A model generated the notes under the pieces. It saw nothing but the letters and a program-made list of their open reading frames with translations. It did no database searches and was not told the origin of the DNA. The position numbers and the translations under genes are program-made. 9,931 nt of DNA. It comes from Nitrosomonadales bacterium. Its GTDB lineage: Bacteria > Pseudomonadota > Gammaproteobacteria > Burkholderiales > Gallionellaceae. Positions 1 to 5,213 of this stretch are shown here, piece by piece; the stretch's first letter is position 1, and each line of letters starts with the position of its first letter. The DNA lies in assembly GCA_016218465.1 (NCBI GenBank), contig JACREA010000242.1:1-9931 (forward strand). The letters are read 5' to 3'.

Positions 1-1121
1 AGAGGCACTGTGGTTTTTCCCTTCTCCCTTCCCCCTTCTCCCTTCTCATATCTTTCCCAAGGCTGCACGAATCCCGGAATATTCAAATTAGACACCGAGA
101 ATCCCGTCAGCCCGGCCTTTGGTTTGGAGCCGCTGCCGGTTGCGCCCTCATCTCGAATCTCGCCGCCGCTGCCGGTCGCCGCCCCTGCAAACGGTGCTAT
201 GGCGGTGGGATGGTTGTGCGTTTCGACCTTCATCAGGATATGCGTCAATTCGTCGCTGAATGCATAGCCGCCGTCGGCGCGTGGATAGAAGCGCTCGACG
301 CGCGCGCCCTCGATGACCGAGGAATTGTCGGAATACGCCACCACCGTGCCCTGCGGGCTGACCTTGTGGGTATTGCGGATCATGCCGAACAGCGAGTTGG
401 TCTGCGCCTCACCGTCGATCATCCAGTCGGCGTTGAAAATCTTGTGGCGGCAGTGTTCGGAATTCGCCTGAGCGAACATCATCAGCTCGACATCGGTCGG
501 GTTGCGTTTGAGCTTTTTGAAATTTTCGACAAGATATTCGATCTCGTCCTGCGACAGCGCCAGCCCCATCTCGCGGTTGGCTTTTTCCAGAGCCTTGCGG
601 CCACCCTTTAAAACGTTCACTGTGGCGAGCGGTTGCGGCGTTCCGTGCCGGAAGATTTTTTCCGCAGCGCCAGCGGTATCGGTCAGGACGGTCTCGGTCA
701 TGCGGTCGTGCAGCAGCGGCAACACCGCCGCCTGCTCTGCCTTGCTCAGCGGCTTGCCGCTTTGGGTGGAGAGGTAATACCCCACGCCACGCTCGATGCG
801 CGCAACTGCCGACAGCCCGCAATGCTGTGCGATGTCGGTAGCCTTGGTGGACCACGGAGAGATCGTGCCGAGGCGAGGCACCACCAATATCCGTAAAAAT
901 TCACCCGCCTGATTCGGTTCACCGGCAGCCTTGTCCAGACCCAGCACTTTGTCCAACAGGCTGCCTTGCGCCTTGCTCAGTGTGCTTTCCTTGAGTGCGC
1001 TGAAATACCAGTGGCGCGTCTCTGCAACGACGACGCCGGGAACAGCAACGTTCAGTGCGGCGCGCAGTTTTTTCAGGCGGAAGTCGGATAAAGCGGAGGT
1101 GCCGATGGAGACTTGATACAT
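1..1121 (-). CDS. purL: Phosphoribosylformylglycinamidine synthase (FGAM synthase), N-terminal part, cut by the left window edge
   Basis: PurL converts FGAR, ATP and glutamine to FGAM in the fourth step of cytosolic de novo purine synthesis. The frame is open from ATG at 1121 to base 1 and gives 373 residues of a family usually near 1300. It begins MYQVSIGTSALSDFRLKKL. Recognisable large-type PurL motifs are LGTISPWSTKATDIAQHCGL and IERGVGYYL in the N-terminal domain, FAQANSEHCRHKIFNADW in the linker and start of the synthetase domain, then KVETHNHPTAIAPF, GSGGEIRDEGATG and GLTGFSVSNLNIPGF. After Trp355 the usual family pattern (acidic residue, then YGKPERI) is replaced by a Glu/Gly/Lys-rich stretch encoded by a heptanucleotide array. 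The frame stays open, but whether the protein recovers its family sequence lies outside the window. No clear Shine-Dalgarno precedes the ATG. It is divergent from nnrD across 70 bases. Family assignment is very secure; intactness is unknown. Confidence 0.96.
   Translation of the reverse strand, partial: MYQVSIGTSALSDFRLKKLRAALNVAVPGVVVAETRHWYFSALKESTLSKAQGSLLDKVLGLDKAAGEPNQAGEFLRILVVPRLGTISPWSTKATDIAQHCGLSAVARIERGVGYYLSTQSGKPLSKAEQAAVLPLLHDRMTETVLTDTAGAAEKIFRHGTPQPLATVNVLKGGRKALEKANREMGLALSQDEIEYLVENFKKLKRNPTDVELMMFAQANSEHCRHKIFNADWMIDGEAQTNSLFGMIRNTHKVSPQGTVVAYSDNSSVIEGARVERFYPRADGGYAFSDELTHILMKVETHNHPTAIAPFAGAATGSGGEIRDEGATGSGSKPKAGLTGFSVSNLNIPGFVQPWERYEKGEGGREKGKTTVP
15..49. repeat. Heptanucleotide tandem array inside purL
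   Basis: On the plus strand five consecutive seven-base units can be read: TTTTCCC, TTCTCCC, TTCCCCC, TTCTCCC and TTCTCAT. The middle units are nearly identical and the outer ones are degenerate. On the coding strand this is a GGGAGAA-type purine run. It encodes PurL residues from about 359 to 369 as EKGEGGREKGK. Thirty-five bases is not a multiple of three, so the original event either included extra bases or replaced some. Confidence 0.75.
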
Positions 1122-1131
1122 GGCGAAGACC

Positions 1132-1182
1132 GTGAAATTTTATTCGGGGCAGGATTATACTATGCGACCCACACATAGCACT
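1132..1182. promoter_or_regulatory. Divergent purL/nnrD promoter region with overlapping -10 boxes
   Basis: The 70-base gap between the two start codons holds one AT-rich core. Read leftward, 1154-1159 is a perfect TATAAT, placed for a purL leader of roughly 25 bases, but no good -35 lies upstream of it. Read rightward, 1156-1161 is TATACT, with GTGAAA at 1132-1137 as a 4-of-6 -35 at 18-base spacing, serving nnrD. The two -10 boxes share four bases. A five-base inverted repeat, CTATG at 1160-1164 and CATAG at 1174-1178, lies in the leftward spacer and could be an activator or repressor site. These are reading-based predictions only. Confidence 0.45.
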
Positions 1183-1191
1183 TGACTTGAA

Positions 1192-2154
1192 ATGAGCAAA
1201 CCCATTCCTGCCCTTACTCCAATACAAATTGACAAGGCGCAAGTCATCGCGAATTTCCCGAAACGCCCGCGCGACAGCCACAAGGGTATGTTTGGCACAG
1301 TCGCAGTGATCGGCGGCGCATCCGGCATGGTCGGCGCACCGCTGCTGGCAGCACGCGCCGCGCTGAAGCTGGGTGCAGGCTGCGTGCATGTCGGGCTGCT
1401 GGCGGAGAACGCGCCGGCTGTCGACCTGCTGCAACCGGAGCTGATGCTGCATCGTGTGCACGATGCATTGCAACAAGTTATTGATCCCGATCACAACTTT
1501 AAAGATTCCGTCATACCCGCGCAGGCGGGTATCCAGTTGAATAAAAGCACTGGGTTCCCGCCTTCGCGGGAACGACAAAACACGGTGCTCGCAATCGGCT
1601 GTGGCATGGGGCGCGACATGGCCGCGCAGAAGCTGCTGTATGACGCATTAAACATCGACGCCGCGCTGATACTGGATGCCGATGCTCTCAATATCCTCGC
1701 GCAACGCCCCGATCTGCGCACCCTCATGCTTTCACGAAAGAACGCTACCGTGATCACGCCGCACCCCGGAGAAGCCGCACGCCTGCTGGGGTGCGAGATC
1801 AAGGAGGTTCAGGAAGACCGTATCGCGGCAGTGCAGCAACTGGCGCATAAATTCGGCTGCAGCGTAGTTCTGAAAGGAGCTAACAGCCTGTGTATCACAC
1901 GCAACGGCAAACTGTTTATCAACCAGACCGGCAATCCCGGCATGAGCGCGGCGGGCATGGGTGATGTACTGACCGGCATGATCGCTGCCTTCATCGCGCA
2001 AGGAATGCCGGCGGACGATGCGCTGCTGCTGGCGGTGCACCTGCACGGCGCGGCGGGCGACGCGCTGGCTGAACAACAAGCCACCATCGGCATGACCGCG
2101 ACGGAAGTAACCGAGTGGGCTCGCTGGCTGCTGAACCAATGGCAACTCCAATAG
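1192..2154 (+). CDS. nnrD: ADP-dependent (S)-NAD(P)H-hydrate dehydratase, stand-alone YjeF C-terminal type
   Basis: The enzyme dehydrates damaged NAD(P)HX back to NAD(P)H using ADP, a cytosolic metabolite-repair reaction. The 320 residues form a single ribokinase-like domain without the N-terminal epimerase (NnrE) domain seen in fused YjeF proteins. Visible family motifs are KGMFGTVAVIGGASGMVGAP (31-50), LAIGCGMGRD (133-142), ILDADALNIL (160-169), VITPHPGEAARLLG (187-200), VVLKGANSLC (225-234) and the nucleotide and active-site segment NQTGNPGMSAAGMGDVLTG (244-262). Residues about 104-130 have no counterpart in the family. They are encoded by a REP-like inverted repeat pair read in frame, including VIPAQAGIQ. 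The insert lies between the conserved QPELML helix and the LAIGCGMG strand, where a surface loop is expected, so function may survive. The ATG at 1192 has no strong ribosome site. Its end overlaps the next gene by 16 bases. Confidence 0.93.
   Translation: MSKPIPALTPIQIDKAQVIANFPKRPRDSHKGMFGTVAVIGGASGMVGAPLLAARAALKLGAGCVHVGLLAENAPAVDLLQPELMLHRVHDALQQVIDPDHNFKDSVIPAQAGIQLNKSTGFPPSRERQNTVLAIGCGMGRDMAAQKLLYDALNIDAALILDADALNILAQRPDLRTLMLSRKNATVITPHPGEAARLLGCEIKEVQEDRIAAVQQLAHKFGCSVVLKGANSLCITRNGKLFINQTGNPGMSAAGMGDVLTGMIAAFIAQGMPADDALLLAVHLHGAAGDALAEQQATIGMTATEVTEWARWLLNQWQLQ
1510..1576. repeat. REP-like inverted repeat pair inserted in the nnrD coding sequence
   Basis: Two 28-base arms, 1510-1537 and 1549-1576, are inverted copies of each other with a handful of mismatches, separated by 11 bases. 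Each arm has its own small palindrome: ACCCGC/GCGGGT in the left arm and TTCCCGC/GCGGGAA in the right. Arms of this type (GTCATTCCCGCG, then AGGCGGGAATCCAGT) are widespread dispersed repeats in proteobacterial genomes, usually between genes. The opposite strand of this element reads as the familiar spurious peptide SFPRRREPS. No transposase is present, and I see no clear target-site duplication. Confidence 0.88.
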
Positions 2155-2885
2155 ACATCCGCGAAGCAGCAGGCGTGCGCACGTTGCACTTCGGTTCCGA
2201 ATGGATTCAGGGCGCGATGCGCATTGCGCGTCCGTGGAACCTGGAGCTGGACTACACGCGCGAGATGATGGCTTCGCTATTGCTGCGCGAACCGCCGAGA
2301 AGAGTGCTGCTGATCGGCCTCGGCGCGGCTTCGCTGACCAAGTTCCTTTACCGCCACTATCCGCTCGCGCACCTCACCGTGGTGGAAATCGAACCCGCTG
2401 TGGTCACCGTGGCGCGGCAGTATTTCAAGCTGCCGGAAGACCCGAAGCGACTCCATCTGGTGATCGGCGACGGGGCGGAATATATGCTTGGCAGCGACAA
2501 GCTGTTCGACCTGATCATGGTAGACGGCTTCGATGAGAACGCGCGCACCGGCGCGCTCGAGTCGCTGCCGTTCTACCAGGCCTGCCGCGCGCGCCTGAGC
2601 GATGACGGGATCGTGGCAATCAATCTGCTGACCCGCAACCGCGGCTTCAAGAACAGTTTGATGCGCCTTTGCTCTGCATTCGAAGATCGCGTGCTGATGT
2701 TTCCTTCTTGCGAAAGCGGCAATGCCATCGCCTTGGCCGCGTCAGGCGATCAAATCGAAATATCTTTCGATGAATTGAAGGAAAGCGCGGTCGCGTTGAA
2801 GGAAACTGCCGGATTGAATCTGCTGCCGACACTGGCACGCCTCGCGCAGGCCGGAATCTGTTTGAACAACCGGCTGATTCTGTAG
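2139..2885 (+). CDS. Spermidine-synthase-like SAM-fold protein, probably not a true aminopropyltransferase
   Basis: The 248-residue product has a Rossmann methyltransferase fold. Counted from this start, motif I is VLLIGLGAASLTKFLY (about 57-72), followed by the acidic motif LTVVEIEPAVVTVARQYF and GDGAEYM. IMVDGFDENARTGALESLPF is the equivalent of the catalytic loop, and a C-terminal region of mixed strands follows. It resembles the SpeE family but lacks that family's N-terminal tetramerisation region. It also lacks the D-S/T-S/T-D-P aminopropyltransferase signature and has VDGFD instead, so the substrate is unknown. I chose ATG 2139 because MATPIDIREAAGVRTLHFGSEWIQG resembles the usual N-terminus of this group as I recall it. 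GTG at 2115 in the same frame has a better ribosome site (GGAAG, 7 bases upstream) and remains possible. The gene overlaps the nnrD end by 16 bases (40 with GTG), so translational coupling is likely. Confidence 0.82.
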   Translation: MATPIDIREAAGVRTLHFGSEWIQGAMRIARPWNLELDYTREMMASLLLREPPRRVLLIGLGAASLTKFLYRHYPLAHLTVVEIEPAVVTVARQYFKLPEDPKRLHLVIGDGAEYMLGSDKLFDLIMVDGFDENARTGALESLPFYQACRARLSDDGIVAINLLTRNRGFKNSLMRLCSAFEDRVLMFPSCESGNAIALAASGDQIEISFDELKESAVALKETAGLNLLPTLARLAQAGICLNNRLIL

Positions 2886-2911
2886 GCAAGCATCAAAAGT
2901 CGGTTTTGCCT
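2884..2911 (+). terminator. Weak hairpin between the SAM-fold gene and lemA
   Basis: AGGCAA at 2884-2889 pairs with TTGCCT at 2906-2911. An alternative internal hairpin pairs CAAAA with TTTTG around a GTCGG loop. There is no T-run after it, so it is at best a partial terminator or processing site inside the 94-base gap before lemA. Confidence 0.25.
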
Positions 2912-2979
2912 TACGATGCAGGTCCGCGCAGCAACAACGGAGCCGCGATAATTACAACCTCATATTGAAGGAGCGCAAC

Positions 2980-3546
2980 ATGATCGCATTGATTTTCCTC
3001 GGTATCGCCGCAGTCCTGCTGATCTACTGCATTGGCCTGTATAACCATTTGGTCGGCGTCAAACATGCTGTCGCCAAGGCGTGGTCGAACATCGACGTGC
3101 TGCTCAAGCAACGTCATGACGAACTACCCAAGCTGGTCGAGGTGTGCAAGCAGTACAAGCAGTTCGAACAAAAAACGCTGCAAAAAGTCATTGAGGCGCG
3201 CTCGCAGGTGCATGCCGCGCGCCAGCAGCAGGACATACCCGCGCTGGGGCAGGCAGAAGGTATGCTGCGCGCCGGGTTGGGCGGCATCTTCGCCGTGGCG
3301 GAAGCTTACCCGGAGCTGAAGACCAACGAGAACTTCATGCAGTTGCAGACGCGCATCACCTCGCTTGAGAACGGCATCGCCGACCGCCGCGAGTTGTACA
3401 ACGACTCGGTGAATATCAACAATGTGCAGATCGAGGTATTCCCCGCCAGCATCATCGCCAGGCTGTTCAACTTCGGCGAGAAGCCGCTGCTGGAGTTCTC
3501 CGCCTCTGAAAAATCCGATGTGGATATGAAGCAGCTATTTAGCTAG
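2980..3546 (+). CDS. lemA: LemA family protein
   Basis: LemA proteins are small membrane-anchored helical proteins of poorly defined function, found widely in bacteria and often next to membrane proteins with TPM or GIDE-type domains. The 188-residue product starts MIALIFLGIAAVLLIYCIGLYNHL, a single N-terminal membrane segment. The typical LemA core follows: NHLVGVKHAVAKAWSNIDVLLKQRHDELPKLVEVCKQY, then a long helical region rich in Gln and Glu, and the conserved ITSLENGIADRRELYNDSVNINNVQIEVFPASIIA near the C-terminus. ATG 2980 is chosen because a clear AAGGAG lies 7 bases upstream; in-frame TTG at 2965 would absorb that ribosome site. The length matches the family. The following gene starts 5 bases after the stop, and LemA next to a GIDE-domain protein is a recurring pairing, which supports joint function at the membrane. 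Confidence 0.93.
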   Translation: MIALIFLGIAAVLLIYCIGLYNHLVGVKHAVAKAWSNIDVLLKQRHDELPKLVEVCKQYKQFEQKTLQKVIEARSQVHAARQQQDIPALGQAEGMLRAGLGGIFAVAEAYPELKTNENFMQLQTRITSLENGIADRRELYNDSVNINNVQIEVFPASIIARLFNFGEKPLLEFSASEKSDVDMKQLFS

Positions 3547-3551
3547 CTGTC

Positions 3552-4469
3552 ATGCTGGTCAAGCTGCGACGCGAATACGCGCAACTGGTCACCTCGGGTG
3601 CGCAGTTGGTGTTGCTGCTCGTCGGCTTCAGGCTGGAATCGCGCAACGGCTGGCTGATCTGCCTCTCAGTCATGGCCGCATTAAGCGTCGTTGCCTGGTT
3701 GTCAGCATTGAAGCGGCTGCGCGCGGTGCGCGACACGCCGACCTCGAAAGTCGCTTCCGCCGCCCAGGGCTATGTCGAGTTGGTTGGTCGCGGCAGGCCC
3801 TACGGCGATACTCCGCTGATCAGCAAACTGCGCGTTCTTCCCTGCCTGTGGTATCGCTACAAGGTTGAACGGCGTACATCGAAAGACAAATGGCAGACCA
3901 TAGACAGCGGCGAAAGCTCAGACTCGTTCATTTTGCGCGACGGCAGTGGCGATTGCGTGGTCGATCCGGAAAACGCAGAAATCATCACCAGGCACTGCGA
4001 CCAGTGGATAGATGGCGACTACCGATATACCGAATGGAAGCTGATCCTTCCGGACAGCCTCTATGTGCTCGGGGAGTTCCGCACGCGCAATCTGGGCGCA
4101 GAATTCGATGTGCGCGCCGAGACCAATTCGTTGCTCGCCGACTGGAAACGCGACAAGCCAGCGCTGCATGCGCGTTTCGATCTCAACAACGACGGTGAAC
4201 TGGACATGAAGGAATGGATGCTGGCAAGATCGGCCGCCAAACGCGAAGTCGCCAAGAGAATGCGCGAAGCTCAGGCAGTGTCTGATATTCACATTATCTG
4301 CCAGCCGAGCGACGGCAGACTTTTCCTGATCAGCAACCTTAAACAGGATGACCTGTCACGCCGCTATCTGTTCTGGGCCTGGGCGCACATGGTGATTTTC
4401 TTCGGCGCGCTGGGCGGGACGGGTTGGCTGTTGCAGACACCGGCTTCTGTTCTGGGGTTGCATAAATGA
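3552..4469 (+). CDS. LemA-linked membrane protein with GIDE-like domain and an EF-hand loop
   Basis: The 305-residue product has N-terminal membrane segments at about 14-26 and 34-52 and a C-terminal one at about 273-296. Between them is a soluble domain of roughly 220 residues. The region AAQGYVELVGRGRPYGDTPLISKLRVLPCLWYRYKVER (70-107), followed by a strand-rich segment ending in ILPDSLYVLGEFR, resembles the GIDE/MULAN-type domain of bacterial proteins often labelled E3 ubiquitin ligase family. No RING finger is visible, so ligase activity should not be inferred. Residues 210-221 read DLNNDGELDMKE, an exact 12-residue EF-hand loop with acidic or Asn ligands at 1, 3, 5 and 9, Gly at 6, hydrophobic at 8 and Glu at 12. 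It is flanked by helix-like sequence, so calcium binding is plausible. The start is 5 bases after lemA, indicating translation from the same message. The GIDE assignment is moderate; the EF-hand is seen directly. Confidence 0.78.
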   Translation: MLVKLRREYAQLVTSGAQLVLLLVGFRLESRNGWLICLSVMAALSVVAWLSALKRLRAVRDTPTSKVASAAQGYVELVGRGRPYGDTPLISKLRVLPCLWYRYKVERRTSKDKWQTIDSGESSDSFILRDGSGDCVVDPENAEIITRHCDQWIDGDYRYTEWKLILPDSLYVLGEFRTRNLGAEFDVRAETNSLLADWKRDKPALHARFDLNNDGELDMKEWMLARSAAKREVAKRMREAQAVSDIHIICQPSDGRLFLISNLKQDDLSRRYLFWAWAHMVIFFGALGGTGWLLQTPASVLGLHK

Positions 4470-4470
4470 C

Positions 4471-4498
4471 AAGGGCGGGTACATATAACCCGCCCCTT
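4471..4498. terminator. GC-rich hairpin between convergent genes
   Basis: GGGCGGGT at 4473-4480 pairs with ACCCGCCC at 4488-4495 around a seven-base AT loop. AA before and TT after nearly extend the stem, broken by one extra C. It lies 1 base after the GIDE-like gene stop and 33 bases beyond the stop of the convergent cytochrome gene. Neither side has a strong T-run, so it is a plausible bidirectional terminator with weak tails. Confidence 0.6.
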
Positions 4499-4531
4499 CA
4501 AAACTGCCGATTGCGCATGAATCAGCGCAAG

Positions 4532-5053
4532 TCAGTCCTTCCTGATAAATGACATGCGCCCGATCAACCCATCTTTTATGATGAACTGGTGCCAGATGGC
4601 GCCAAGCAAATGCACGACGGTAACCACGATCAACACCGTCACCAATACCTCATGCACATCGTGGGCCGGCACTCCGGTAAATTTCTTGGGCAACAAGGTC
4701 GCATCTCCTGCCTGCAGTGCCTTGCTCACGTCGCTGGTGATGATCGTCATCATGCCGCTCACCGGCACCAGCAACAGCAGCCCATACAGTCCGTGATGAA
4801 CGCCCTTGGCTACCTTGTCTATCAGCGTATCGCCCATGGCCGGAGGCGTGCCATCCTTGCTGCGAAAATACAGACGCAATACCGTCAATAACAACAATGT
4901 GCCGCCCACCAGCGAATGCGCAATGTAGCCGGCCAACGTCGCTCCCGCTTCATGACGAGCCTCGTCCAGTTCATGACCGAAATACCATGCGACGATTAAC
5001 AATAACAATGTCAGCCAATGAATGATCACCATGCGATTGCTGTACTGCTTCAT
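4532..5053 (-). CDS. Cytochrome b561 (di-haem membrane protein)
   Basis: The product is a 173-residue integral membrane protein of the prokaryotic cytochrome b561 family, which moves electrons between the quinone pool or periplasmic donors and other carriers. Four membrane segments are visible, at about 9-25, 42-62, 88-106 and 135-153. Candidate haem-ligand histidines sit in or beside them: H12 (IIHWLT), H46 (IAHSLVG), H86/H87 (GVHHGLYG), H148 (VVHLLG) and H155 (IWHQF). The sequence starts MKQYSNRMVIIHW, the usual start for this family, and the length is normal. A strong AGGAG ribosome site lies 8 bases before the ATG. It stands alone, convergent with the GIDE-like gene and downstream of bcsC on the same strand with a 160-base gap. 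Physiological partners cannot be read from the context. Confidence 0.93.
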   Translation of the reverse strand: MKQYSNRMVIIHWLTLLLLIVAWYFGHELDEARHEAGATLAGYIAHSLVGGTLLLLTVLRLYFRSKDGTPPAMGDTLIDKVAKGVHHGLYGLLLLVPVSGMMTIITSDVSKALQAGDATLLPKKFTGVPAHDVHEVLVTVLIVVTVVHLLGAIWHQFIIKDGLIGRMSFIRKD

Positions 5054-5097
5054 AACATTAACTCCTGTAAATTACGGAACCCCTAGGATAACCCTCT

Positions 5098-5117
5098 TCA
5101 AGTAAAGTTTCACTTGA
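5098..5117. repeat. Small inverted repeat upstream of the cytochrome b561 gene
   Basis: TCAAGT at 5098-5103 and ACTTGA at 5112-5117 are perfect inverted arms with eight bases between them. It lies 45-64 bases upstream of the b561 start codon, where an operator could act. A second pair of seven-base arms, TCAGGTA at 5166-5172 and TACCTGA at 5204-5210, lies just after the bcsC stop and could form a long-loop hairpin. I see no convincing promoter boxes or T-run terminator in this 160-base gap. Confidence 0.3.
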
Positions 5118-5213
5118 TATGAAAAATATTTGCGCAAGCCTTTCCGGAAACGCGTCTGATGCGCCTCAGGTATATATTTCCGTGCAGCATACTGTGTGCC
5201 GGCTACCTGATGA

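Noticed and set aside
210..896. Plus-strand frames of 87 to 133 codons over the left end
   Set aside because: They are antisense to the recognisable PurL coding sequence and show no motif or ribosome site.
1510..1576. CRISPR repeat or insertion-sequence end
   Set aside because: There are only two inverted arms, no spacers, no transposase and no target duplication; the arms fit a REP-type dispersed repeat.
919..1578. 219-codon minus-strand frame beginning MSFPRRREPS
   Set aside because: It runs antisense through nnrD and into purL. Its start is the well-known spurious translation of the REP-like element, and the rest matches no family.
3552..4469. True E3 ubiquitin ligase
   Set aside because: No RING finger cysteine/histidine pattern is present; only the associated GIDE-like domain is suggested.
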